Below are positions 6,139-14,003 of a DNA stretch of 64,000 bases, one piece after another; position 1 is the stretch's first letter; every line of letters begins with the position of its first letter. Both the position numbers and the translations under genes were made by a program. Source of the DNA: Streptomyces broussonetiae (GTDB lineage: Bacteria > Actinomycetota > Actinomycetes > Streptomycetales > Streptomycetaceae); NCBI RefSeq assembly GCF_009796285.1, contig NZ_CP047020.1, positions 7,750,001 through 7,814,000 of the forward strand, read 5' to 3'. The notes beneath the pieces were generated by a model. The model saw only the letters and a program-made list of their open reading frames with translations, was not told the origin of the DNA and made no database searches.

Positions 6139-8132
6139 GGTGTGGTCCCCCTGGGTGATTCCGTCGGCGGTGGAGTGTCGTGCAGGGCGAGGCCCTGAGC
6201 CGCGGAGATTTTCTGGAGCAGCCGCTCGGTGGTCGCAGCGGCTCGCGCGGCCCCGCCGGGGGCAGTGCACTCGGCGCTACGCGCGCTTGCATACAGCGAG
6301 GCGAAGGTTGTGCCACGCTTGTCATCACACTGGTCCGCCGCACCGACGACGAGGTCCAGTAGCAGGTCACCGCGGTGTCCAGCGTCGGTCGCCGTGTGTA
6401 GCCAGCGTTCCGCGAACGGTTGCCACTCCATATGCGGCAGCCCGTCCAGCACCGCTCGCCAGCACATGGTCACGGAGTTCTGCACCCCGTTCTCCTCGAC
6501 GAGGGCGCGTGAGTTGTCATGCGACGCGATCAGCGCCATCGGGTCACAGGCGGGCAGGAAGATGCGGAGTTCGGCGGGGGAGAGGGCAGAGCGTGCCAGG
6601 CGGTCGAGCAACCGTCGGCGTAATCGGCCGCTCGTTGCCACCAGGTCGCACAGTTCCTGCAGGGCGAGGGTGGTTCCGCGCTCACGGCGAGCCAGGTGGT
6701 ACAACCGGAGCAGGGCCTGATCGGGGTGGCTGGACGCGATGACATCAGCGCAGACCCGGACGAGGACCTGCGCGAACTCCCCTTTGAGCTGCTTGTTGGC
6801 GCACCATTGGTAGATCCGTTGGCGGAAGCTCCTGCCGTGTGCTGGGTCGTTGAGACCGCAGGTGAGCGCATGGACGGCGGCCTCCAGGCGGACCCGGCTC
6901 GTGGTCGTGGTGCTCCAGTGCTCGGCCAGGGACGCCAGGCCTTCCCCGCGTCCGGTCCGCAGGTACTGCGTGGCCAGCCGCGCCACCAACCGGTCACGGA
7001 CCTCCCGGGTGACGTGTGGGTCGTTCAGGTCCACGTTGCGCGCGGTCCAGGTGCCGAGGTGCTGCCGCAGTTCGGGGACGTGGTCCCAGAAGTGGGCGCG
7101 GATCGCGGCGTCGTAGTCGAGTTCCTCGAAGCGGACGTGACCGTCCGGTCCCGTACCGGCGGAGATCTCGCTCAGTCGCTCGGCGAGGTCCTTGCGCTGG
7201 AGTATTGGGAGTTCGTCCGGCGGGTGCCTGAGGGTGCTGAGCAAGAGTTGGGCCGCCTGGTGGATGACGTCGGCGTGGGCGCCGTGCAGCATGGCGACGG
7301 TGATCAACAAGGCACGCTGCGGGCCTTCGCGTAATCCGTTGACGACTGTGGCGATCTCCTTGCGCCGGTCGTTTTGCGCTCTGCGAGCCGATGCGCACCA
7401 CCGCGCGAATCCGTGGTCGACGGGAGCTGCCTCGCGGGCGCGGCGCACCAGGTCGGCGAAGGTCGCGATCTCTCGCATCGGCCACTGGTCACCCGGAAGG
7501 TCGGTGACAGTCGAGGCAGTCTGAAGGTACTGCTCATAGGGCACACCATGCACACGCAGGTGGCGCCGGAAGACGTCAAGCGCGGGCGGGCGTTCGATTT
7601 CGACCCGGTATTGCTGCAGATCTGAGTCGAGGGTGCTCCCACGGGGCATCACGACCACGAGATGGGCGCACTGTTCGTGCACCGCCTTACGGAGAGTGGA
7701 GAGGTCCGCCCGGGCTGCGGCCCATTGGTCGGCTTCGGCGGCCGACAGGTCCAGGAGCAGCCGGTCGCCGACACCTACGAGGTCCGGGTCCCTCAGGGAC
7801 AGCTCCTCCTCGTCGGGTAGAAGCTCGTGGAAGACGCCGGTGTCCTGGTGTTGTTCGCGCAGAAGTACCCGAGCCGCCGAGGTGCGACCGCTTCCCGGGG
7901 TACCGTCCAGGATGACGGTACCGGTGTCGTCCAGCTTGTGACGAGCGTCTCCCATGCCGGTCGGGGCGACCAGCACACTGCGCAGCCAAGCGAGCTGGTC
8001 GTCAGCAACGCGCCGCAAGACGGATCGGTCCACCTCGTGCAGCTGCGCGCCGACGGTTACGTACATGTCGCCGCTTCCGGTGTGCATGGGACCGAGGGGG
8101 TTGTCGATCCGTGTGCTGTGCGACTCGCTCAC
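6135..8132 (-). CDS. P-loop NTPase with N-terminal strand motif (third gene of TIR operon)
   Basis: A 665-residue protein whose ATG overlaps the TIR stop by four bases. Residues 14-24 read GPMHTGSGDMY, nearly the same as GPVHTGQGDIY in the TIR protein. A Walker A loop follows (ILDGTPGSGRTSAARVLL, Gly-Thr-Pro-Gly-Ser-Gly-Arg-Thr at 77-84), with a probable Walker B aspartate in GDRLLLDLSAAE and a strand in CAHLVVVMP. The remaining ~450 residues are helical and resemble the scaffold region of STAND-type or AAA signalling ATPases, without clear TPR repeats. Two TTA codons lie at 6621-6623 and 7332-7334. It is likely the nucleotide-driven switch of the operon; family membership needs a profile search. 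Confidence 0.8.
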   Translation of the reverse strand: MSESHSTRIDNPLGPMHTGSGDMYVTVGAQLHEVDRSVLRRVADDQLAWLRSVLVAPTGMGDARHKLDDTGTVILDGTPGSGRTSAARVLLREQHQDTGVFHELLPDEEELSLRDPDLVGVGDRLLLDLSAAEADQWAAARADLSTLRKAVHEQCAHLVVVMPRGSTLDSDLQQYRVEIERPPALDVFRRHLRVHGVPYEQYLQTASTVTDLPGDQWPMREIATFADLVRRAREAAPVDHGFARWCASARRAQNDRRKEIATVVNGLREGPQRALLITVAMLHGAHADVIHQAAQLLLSTLRHPPDELPILQRKDLAERLSEISAGTGPDGHVRFEELDYDAAIRAHFWDHVPELRQHLGTWTARNVDLNDPHVTREVRDRLVARLATQYLRTGRGEGLASLAEHWSTTTTSRVRLEAAVHALTCGLNDPAHGRSFRQRIYQWCANKQLKGEFAQVLVRVCADVIASSHPDQALLRLYHLARRERGTTLALQELCDLVATSGRLRRRLLDRLARSALSPAELRIFLPACDPMALIASHDNSRALVEENGVQNSVTMCWRAVLDGLPHMEWQPFAERWLHTATDAGHRGDLLLDLVVGAADQCDDKRGTTFASLYASARSAECTAPGGAARAAATTERLLQKISAAQGLALHDTPPPTESPRGTTP

Positions 8133-8887
8133 GCGTCGTCGCCCTCGCGCCGGTCGGCATCGCCGAAGCGGTGCCGGTTGTCTCCGTGATGGTCGCCCTC
8201 GTAGTACGTCATCCCGTCGCCGGAGAAGTGCCGGCCACCCGACACGTGCCGCGAGTTCTGGTAGATATCGCCCTGTCCCGTGTGCACGGGCCCGATGGAG
8301 CCTTTGATGACGGTCCCGCCGACGTCACCGGTGAAGTCCCGGCTCTGTACAGCTGTTCCGTTCACGTCTCCGGTCGAGTTCGTCACAGAGTCGGACGCGG
8401 GCGGGGGGACGGTATCCCGGTCCAGGTCGTGGAGGCCGGCCATCTCGGCCACCAGGTCGCCGAGGCGCTTGAGACCCGTCTCGGTGTCGTGGCCGTCCAG
8501 CCGTATGGACTGGAGGTCGGCCAGCCGCGCCAGCCCGTCCGGCAGGTCTGCCCTGTTCAGCCGGTCCGTCTTCCGACCGTCCAGTACGGGGACGACCGGA
8601 ATTCCGCAGGTGAAGGCCTCCAAGATCTCTTTGCGTACCCAGTCCTCCGGGTCCCGCAGGCGGGTTTGGAAGTTCGTCCAGTCAGGCCCGATGACAGCCA
8701 GGAGCACGGAGCTGCGTCGCAGACCGGTCAACAGGGCTTCGGGGTAGGCGCTGCCTGGGACGATGGACTTGGAAGCACGGAAGGCGCGGTCCCGGCCGAA
8801 GCGGCGCGAGAGTTCGTGGTCGATGAGTGCGGCGGTCTTGTCGCCGTCCCCAGTCCGGTAGTTGATGAACACATCGGTCACGGCCAT
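8129..8887 (-). CDS. TIR-domain protein with C-terminal strand repeats (second gene of operon)
   Basis: A 252-residue protein starting at an ATG behind GAAGAGAGG, 8 bp after the regulator stop. Residues 4-105 form a TIR domain: DVFINYR (box 1), FRASKSIVPGSAYPEAL (BB loop region), SSVLLAVIGPDW (strand D), and a glutamate at about 87 in DWVRKEILEAFTCGIPVVPV, the place of the catalytic Glu of NAD-cleaving TIRs. Residues 168-240 are Gly/Asp-rich repeats (STGDVNGTAVQSRDFTGDVG, GPVHTGQGDIY, SGGRHFSGDGMTYYEGD). Bacterial TIR proteins usually hydrolyse NAD or make cyclic ADP-ribose signals in defence; activity here is inferred. This is the only gene of the five without a TTA codon seen. Confidence 0.88.
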   Translation of the reverse strand: MAVTDVFINYRTGDGDKTAALIDHELSRRFGRDRAFRASKSIVPGSAYPEALLTGLRRSSVLLAVIGPDWTNFQTRLRDPEDWVRKEILEAFTCGIPVVPVLDGRKTDRLNRADLPDGLARLADLQSIRLDGHDTETGLKRLGDLVAEMAGLHDLDRDTVPPPASDSVTNSTGDVNGTAVQSRDFTGDVGGTVIKGSIGPVHTGQGDIYQNSRHVSGGRHFSGDGMTYYEGDHHGDNRHRFGDADRREGDDA

Positions 8888-8895
8888 GCCTCTCT

Positions 8896-10185
8896 TCAGG
8901 AAGGTAGGTGCGTTAAAGCGCCGAGCCGCGCGGCCAGTTGACGTACCGCAGGGTGATCGGAGTGCCGGCCCAGGACGCGGGCGAGACGGCGGAGATCGAT
9001 CGTGACAGTGGCGGACCGGACCGCCGCAACCGCATCGAGAAGCGGTGCCATCGACGCACAGGCCTCCTCGATCTCACCAGCCGACGCGTAAGCGAGCGCT
9101 CGGCGTACGCCGTACCGCACCTGCGTGCGCACCGCCTCGGCGGAGACCCGTGCCAGTTGCCGACTCAGCTCCTCCGCTGCCTCCCGCGGCCGACCGAGGT
9201 CGAACAGGCACCACCCGGTGACCATGCCGACCGAATCGGGCAGGTGCATGCTGCCGATCACCGGTGCGTCGGCATCGTCTTCCTGGCGGGCCAACAGAGG
9301 CCGGGCCCGGTCCAGGGCGCGAAGGCACGCGTCGCGCTCACCGGCGAGCGCGTGCCCCTGCGCCTCACGCTGCGCAGCAAGCCCGCGGATCCGCGTCGGG
9401 AGAGTGCTGCTCTGTGCCTGCTGTGCGAGGGCGACTGTCTGCGCTGCGTCCTCCTGGTACAGCGTGACCAGCGCTCGGCGGACCAACGCATACCCGGCCA
9501 GCGCACGGTCACCGGCAGCAGCCGCGAGATCCACGGCGCGCTGCGTCCACCACAGTGCCGCCTGTTCGTCTCCAGTCTCCTGCACCAGCCATCCGACGTA
9601 CTCGGCGTACCGGGAGCCGAGTCCCAGCAATTGCCGACGGGTGCGGGAATCCGCATGCACTGACAGTTCTCGCAACGTGTGCGTCTGCGCGATCAGCCCC
9701 GGCAGCAGGAAGCCGGGTTCCACGCTCTGGCCGAGCCGACGGTAGTGCGTGAACAGCGAGCGGGACGCTTCGAGCATGCCGCCCGCGGCAGCCACGGAGA
9801 CTGGTCCTTGGCCACCCGCACGCCATGTCATCAGCGAGGCGGTGCCGGCACTGACGACCTGTCGCCGACTCACGGGGTGGAACCGGCTTGGGCCGTTCAG
9901 TGACAGCTGCATCATCCACTCCTCCTCGTCGATCCCGCTGGGCGCCGCTGTGTCCGGCGCGCCGACAACGGGCGCGGTGACCAGGGCGATCAGCGCTCCG
10001 TCGGCTTCAAGGGCGGCGTCGCACAGTCGGGCGAGATCGCGGCTGGGCGCCTTGATACCTCGTTCGACCTTGCTCAGCTGCGCCTTGCTGTAGTGCACGG
10101 CGGCAGACAGCGTGGTGAGAGTGAGACCAGCGTCCAAACGCCGTTGCCTCAGCTCCTCGCCGAAGTGGGTGGACGGCTGCGGCAC
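8896..10185 (-). CDS. XRE-family regulator with TPR-like C-terminus (first gene of TIR operon)
   Basis: A 429-residue protein starting at GTG (10183-10185), seven bases after GGAGG. Residues 8-60 are a helix-turn-helix of the XRE type (GEELRQRRLDAGLTLTTLSA, YSKAQLSKVERGIKAPS). The remainder is built of about 34-residue helical pairs rich in Ala and Leu (for example RALAGYALVRRALVTLYQED), the pattern of a TPR sensor domain. A near-perfect 32-bp palindrome lies 34 bp upstream of the start, fitting autoregulation. A TTA codon lies near the 3' end at 8914-8916. Regulators of this kind often control adjacent Streptomyces effector operons. The ligand is unknown. Confidence 0.87.
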   Translation of the reverse strand: MPQPSTHFGEELRQRRLDAGLTLTTLSAAVHYSKAQLSKVERGIKAPSRDLARLCDAALEADGALIALVTAPVVGAPDTAAPSGIDEEEWMMQLSLNGPSRFHPVSRRQVVSAGTASLMTWRAGGQGPVSVAAAGGMLEASRSLFTHYRRLGQSVEPGFLLPGLIAQTHTLRELSVHADSRTRRQLLGLGSRYAEYVGWLVQETGDEQAALWWTQRAVDLAAAAGDRALAGYALVRRALVTLYQEDAAQTVALAQQAQSSTLPTRIRGLAAQREAQGHALAGERDACLRALDRARPLLARQEDDADAPVIGSMHLPDSVGMVTGWCLFDLGRPREAAEELSRQLARVSAEAVRTQVRYGVRRALAYASAGEIEEACASMAPLLDAVAAVRSATVTIDLRRLARVLGRHSDHPAVRQLAARLGALTHLPS

Positions 10186-10218
10186 GGAAAACCTCCATAA
10201 CCATCCATCCAGTTGAAC

Positions 10219-10250
10219 GGGGTTGCCGCACGAAAGAGTGCGTCAACCCC
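10219..10250 (-). promoter_or_regulatory. Operator-like palindrome upstream of the XRE-TIR operon
   Basis: Thirteen-base arms (ggggttgccgcac at 10219-10231 and gtgcgtcaacccc at 10238-10250) pair with one mismatch around the loop gaaaga. On the minus strand the site includes TTGACG, which could serve as a -35 hexamer, so a protein bound here would cover the promoter. Its position 34-65 bp upstream of the GTG makes the XRE protein the natural candidate ligand. Confidence 0.6.
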
Positions 10251-10813
10251 GACCGGACGGACAAGGCGAACGATGCTGTTTCCCGTTTCCATTCCCACGG
10301 AAGCGAGGCCGCACGAGTTCGATCCCTCGGTGTGTGCACGCGGATCACGGAGTTTGAAGGCCTGCACGGACGCGTACAGCGGGCCCAAGGTCCATGCGAG
10401 GAGCGAAAAACGCGGAATGCTGCCGTCCTGAGAGGGATGAGAACTGGGCAGCTACGATGGACGACGCGGCCGAGCCAAACCTTGGCGTACGGCGACAGTA
10501 GCCTCAGCGGTGGAGCTTCCCCTGCGCGACCAAGACCGCATCGTCAGTCGCCAACTCCCCCTCGGACACCAGCTGGGACGTTCACGAGATCGTCCCGAAG
10601 CGTTCACGAATTACCGGTCGAGTCATGTTACTCGCCGGTATTTCGTCGTTTCTGGGCCTTCGGGCCTCGTGATCGGCTCGGTGAGGGGTTGGTGCGGTGG
10701 CGGTCCGAGTGCTGCGCCTCTCATCTGCGGAAACAGGACATGCCTGTGCGACGGCTGGTGGCCGTGGCGCAGGCATGTGGGGTTTTCAGGGGGCGGAGCG
10801 CTGCGGGGGTGTG
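10251..10813. other. Region without a recognisable gene
   Basis: Open frames here lack ribosome sites and show no domain signature. The only structures seen are a bulged inverted repeat near 10612-10640 (ttaccggtcgagt pairing with actcgccggta) and a short GC hairpin near 10655. The region separates the TIR operon from recombinase remnants and may be what is left of an older mobile element. Confidence 0.3.
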
Positions 10814-11019
10814 TCACTCGCGTGCCGGAGGCTCGACCTGCTCGGTCGGAAGCGGTCGCGCCTGGGGCGGGTCGGAGGGCTCACCGGGTTGGGTTGCGGC
10901 GCTCTGCGTGCTGGCTTTGGGGGGCTGGATGCCCTGGTCGCGGAGGAACCGTCGGATGGCTCTGAGGTTCGCCACGAAGATGATGACGGCATTGAGCAGG
11001 GTCTGTGCGGCGCGTCCGT
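10814..11019 (-). pseudogene. Unrecognised 3' gene remnant next to the recombinase remnant
   Basis: The minus strand reads AAQTLLNAVIIFVANLRAIR, continues FLRDQGIQPP and runs through a Pro/Glu-rich tail to a TGA at 10814-10816. It looks like a real C-terminus (helix plus disordered tail) but has no start of its own. It overlaps, in another frame, the nonsense continuation of the serine-recombinase remnant. The parent family was not identified. Confidence 0.3.
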
Positions 11020-11044
11020 GCGGCAGGCGGAGCTGGGGATCGTC

Positions 11045-11297
11045 GCTGGGGTTCGCCGATCACGACGGCGTCGAAGCCGCGGTTGGGGTCGCGGAGGGCT
11101 TGGAGGAGTTCGTTGGCGCGGGGGCGGCGTTGCCAGGGCGGGGAGCGGCTGTGGCCGACATCGAAGTACTCGGCGACGACCTGGCCGCCGACGGGCTCGA
11201 TCAGGGCTCGGGCGCGAGTGAGCTGCCAGTTCCTGGAAGCCTCCGGGTCTTGGAGGTCCTCGGTGGAGCAGCGTCCGGCGAAGGCGAAACGGATCAC
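11045..11297 (-). pseudogene. Serine recombinase (resolvase-type), N-terminal fragment
   Basis: About 84 residues match the start of large serine recombinases: RFAFAGRCSTEDLQDPEASR (the conserved S-T-E/D-x-Q-D segment with the catalytic Ser), GGQVVAEYFDVGHSRS, RPRANELLQALRDPN and GFDAVVIGEPQR. After GEPQR the frame loses all similarity, and the zinc-ribbon and coiled-coil parts needed for integration are missing. It marks a decayed integrative or transposable element. Confidence 0.7.
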
Positions 11298-11573
11298 GTG
11301 CGGTCAGACTCCCGGAGTGTGTGGAGTGGAGCGCGTTGCGGGTGTTATATGACGGTCTGTCGTACCTCGAATTGGGCGAGAAGAGCCAGTGGGTCCGCCC
11401 TGGCTATGTGTCTCCGGGTATCACACGCGATGAGCTGAGGGACCATGTACGAAATCTGCACCTGGGCGCGCTGCAGTGGGGGACCCCGCCGGGACCACGA
11501 TGATCAGGTGTAGAGCGAATGCGCAGATCTGGGCAGCGTTCAGGTCGTACTTCTCGGTGTTGTCCGGGACCTC
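11298..11573. other. Region without an assignable gene
   Basis: A short plus-strand frame (YDGLSYLELGEKSQWVRPGY, then VSPGITRDELRDHV) has protein-like composition but no ribosome site and no known family. It may be another remnant. It leads directly into the first copy of the direct repeat that begins at 11574. Confidence 0.25.
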
Positions 11574-11780
11574 TGCGGGCGCAGAGCGAACGCCACACCT
11601 GACCCTCAATTCACCTCAGAACGTATGCGGTCGATACCGCCTCACCCGCTCCCTGCCGTATCGCACCTCCACAGACATCGGGCACTTCGAGAGCCGGGTT
11701 CAGCAGGAGACCGGCGGATGGCGGCCGGCACCCGTCGCTCCTCGCGGGAGCGACGGGTGCCGCGGGGATGGTGGTGCGGG
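11574..11780. repeat. Copy 1 of a diverged ~210-bp direct repeat
   Basis: It matches 13783-14000 in order: an end resembling -gggacctctgcgggcgc-, the block ttcacctcaga-cg-tatg, the block ctccctgccgta-c-cacctcc, cgggcacttcg, gcaggaggccggcg, then a hairpin and ggtggt-cggg. Several substitutions and small gaps separate the copies. In both cases the repeat lies downstream of a minus-strand secreted-protein gene. Confidence 0.7.
11727..11761 (-). terminator. Strong hairpin downstream of the carboxypeptidase gene
   Basis: Perfect 15-bp arms (ggcacccgtcgctcc and its complement) enclose a 5-base loop. It lies about 170 bp beyond the stop of the S13 peptidase and forms the last part of direct-repeat copy 1. 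Confidence 0.75.
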
Positions 11781-11934
11781 ACGCGGCCCTCTCGCAGGAC
11801 TGGCCGACGCGCACCATCGTGTCCTTGGGAGTGGCGCCCGGGCCGCATAGACCCGAGCACACCCGGTACTTCATGAATGTGCTCGGGGCGGGAGAGAAAG
11901 GGTGCCGCTGGTTTGGCCGGTACAGCGGTCGGCG

Positions 11935-13209
11935 CTACCAGCAGCCCTCGACCGTGGCGGCGAGGCCATCCAGGCCCTGGGTGACGGTGTCGGTGGGTGC
12001 TGAGCCGTTCTCGACGAATGCGAAGCTCTTCCAGCGGCCGTCCTCCCCCTTGGCGACCCCGGCCAGGGCGGACACATCGCTCAGGGAGCCGGTCTTGGCA
12101 TCGACTTTTCCTACGGCGCAGGAGGCGGGTGCGGTGGTGAAACGGCCGTAGGAGGTGCTGAGGGTGCCGTCAACGCCTGCGACCGGCAGACCCTTCAGGA
12201 TCGGCCACAGCTTGTCCTGGTAGTGGGTGTCGACGGCGAGCCCGGCGATGGCGGAGAGAGCGTCGGCGGTCATCCGGTCGCTGCGGGACAGGCCGCTGCC
12301 GTCGTACTCCTGCACGCCGGTGAGCGGTATGCCGTACTGGACGAGCACGGCGTGGACCGCGGCGGCGCCGCCCGCGAAGGTGGCAGCCCGGCCCTGGCCG
12401 AGCGCGGTGAGACGCAGCAGGCCCTCGGCGATGTCGTTGTCGCTGTGCTTGAGCATGTATTCCACGGTCGTCGACAGCGGCTTGGACTGATGGGTGGCCA
12501 GAACCGTGCTGCCCGACGGTGTCCTGGCGCGCGCGGGCTTGCCTACCGTGATGCCGTGGGCGGTGAGCTGCTGGGCGAAGTACTCGGTGGCGGTGAGCGC
12601 GGTGTCCTGGGTGTTGTTCCCCTCGATGCGCAGGGCTCGGACCGGAGCTACGGTGTCCGGGTAGTAGCCGCTGCTCCAGCCGGTGGCGAGACTGGGGGCG
12701 GCGAAAAGGTGGTCGTCGATCATCAGCCGCACCGAGTGGTGGCCCTTGGCCTTCAGTGCCTCGGCGGCGGCGGTCGCGAGACTCTCCAGGTCGGCGGAGC
12801 TGAGCTGCTGATCGCCGCCGCCGACCAGATACACCGTGCCGGAACGGTAGACGGCCTTGGTCTGCACGGTGTGGTTGGGACCCAGCACGGTGAGCGCGGC
12901 GACCGCGGTCGCCAGCTTGTTGGTGGACGCGGGCATCAACCCCTTTGCGTGGTTCTCGGACCACACCGTCTGCCCCGAGGCGACGTCCCGGACCTCGCCC
13001 ACCACATTGCTGCCCAGGAGGGCGACGCCCACCCGCTGGTTCAGCTTCCCGGCCATGGCCTTGTCGGCAACCGTCAGCCCGCTCGCCGCTGATGCGGAGG
13101 CGGCGGTCACAGCCATCGCGGCCACCACCGGAGCCGCGATCACGGCCACCCGCGGGCCGGTCCTCCCGTTTTTCCTGTTCCTGCCACGCGGAAGCGCATG
13201 CCTGCCCAA
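11935..13209 (-). CDS. D-alanyl-D-alanine carboxypeptidase/endopeptidase, PBP4 type (peptidase S13)
   Basis: A 424-residue secreted enzyme. The start is taken at TTG (13207-13209), six bases after GGAGAG; longer upstream frames lack a ribosome site. A basic stretch and hydrophobic helix (VAVIAAPVVAAMAVTAASAS) form the signal or anchor. The three penicillin-binding motifs are present: S-x-x-K in PASTNKLATAVAAL, S-x-N in LKHSDNDIAEGLL and K-T-G in VDAKTGSLSDVS. The family trims or cleaves D-Ala cross-links of peptidoglycan outside the membrane. Protein length fits the family. It has its own terminator and no operon partner. Confidence 0.92.
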   Translation of the reverse strand: MGRHALPRGRNRKNGRTGPRVAVIAAPVVAAMAVTAASASAASGLTVADKAMAGKLNQRVGVALLGSNVVGEVRDVASGQTVWSENHAKGLMPASTNKLATAVAALTVLGPNHTVQTKAVYRSGTVYLVGGGDQQLSSADLESLATAAAEALKAKGHHSVRLMIDDHLFAAPSLATGWSSGYYPDTVAPVRALRIEGNNTQDTALTATEYFAQQLTAHGITVGKPARARTPSGSTVLATHQSKPLSTTVEYMLKHSDNDIAEGLLRLTALGQGRAATFAGGAAAVHAVLVQYGIPLTGVQEYDGSGLSRSDRMTADALSAIAGLAVDTHYQDKLWPILKGLPVAGVDGTLSTSYGRFTTAPASCAVGKVDAKTGSLSDVSALAGVAKGEDGRWKSFAFVENGSAPTDTVTQGLDGLAATVEGCW

Positions 13210-13449
13210 AGCGTTCTCTCCTTCGCCTTTGCCGGTCCGCCACCGGCCCTGAAACAATGAGCCGCGCCTCTCTGGCGAGCCCCTGCCGGCCCGGGTCCGT
13301 CCCGTACGGCGAACATATGATCCCCGGTTCAAGACCGTCCCGGGTGCGTTTTCGTCTCGGTTCTGCAACTGCGGCCTTCGGAACGGGTGTCGCGCGGCAG
13401 CGCTGTGTCTCGCTCCCAGCCATCGGCCGGGAGGTGCCCTCACGAACGC

Positions 13450-13614
13450 CGGACGGTCAACACTGCATCGAGGCGGGTCTTGGAGAAGGCCGGCCTGTCC
13501 TTGATCCGCACGTTCTTAAAGGAGTGGCCCGAGCCCATCGAGTGGGCCGAGCACGGCGACGTCGAATACGCGGTCACACGCGAGACCCGGGCCCGCCAGA
13601 GCGACCACCAGTAG
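13450..13614 (+). pseudogene. GNAT acetyltransferase, C-terminal remnant
   Basis: The frame reads TVNTASRRVLEKAGLSLIRT, then FLKEWPEPIEWAEHGDVEYA, ending at a TAG. This is the typical end of RimJ/RimL-like GNAT enzymes (N-x-x-S-x-x-V-L-E-K-x-G-L followed by GDVEYA). The acetyl-CoA-binding core is missing; upstream sequence is unrelated and belongs to the carboxypeptidase promoter side. Confidence 0.65.
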
Positions 13615-13782
13615 TCACCAGGGCGGCGAATCCACAGATTTTGACAATGGCTCCGGCCGGACCGCGCCGGCCTTGACGTGCCCGCCCTCGCCCGAGTCGT
13701 AGCCGAGGCCGCCGTAGAAGTGCCGACCGGTACTTGCACTCCCATCCGATCGCAGGTCCCGCACATGGCAAGCCGCCTCCGG
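13615..13782. other. Short region with a possible plus-strand gene tail
   Basis: A plus-strand frame reads ALARVVAEAAVEVPTGTCTP then IRSQVPHMASRLRDLGRR and stops at the edge of direct-repeat copy 2. Its composition is protein-like but it has no start. The sequence at the left edge of copy 1 resembles its last codons, so the repeat may include the end of a lost gene. Confidence 0.25.
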
Positions 13783-14000
13783 GACCTCGGCAGGCGCTGA
13801 GCGACCCCTGCATCTGACCTTCAAGTCACCTCAGACGGTATGTGGCCGATCCTGATGCTGCCTTACTGGCTCCCTGCCGTACCTCACCTCCCATGGGCGC
13901 CGGGCACTTCGCGATCTGGGTCCGGCAGGAGGCCGGCGAAAGCAGGCGGCGCCCGTCGCTCCTGGCGGGAGCGACGGGCGTCGCGGCGAGATGGTGGTAC
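13783..14000. repeat. Copy 2 of a diverged ~210-bp direct repeat
   Basis: It is the partner of 11574-11780, 2.2 kb away and in the same orientation. It ends three bases before the stop of the 2054-residue secreted protein and contains that gene's terminator hairpin. Confidence 0.7.
13950..13980 (-). terminator. Terminator of the giant LamG/SGNH gene
   Basis: Perfect 13-bp arms (cgcccgtcgctcc and its complement) with a 5-base loop lie 24 bp past the stop at 14004. The hairpin is closely related to the one at 11727-11761. Confidence 0.8.
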
Positions 14001-14003
14001 GGG

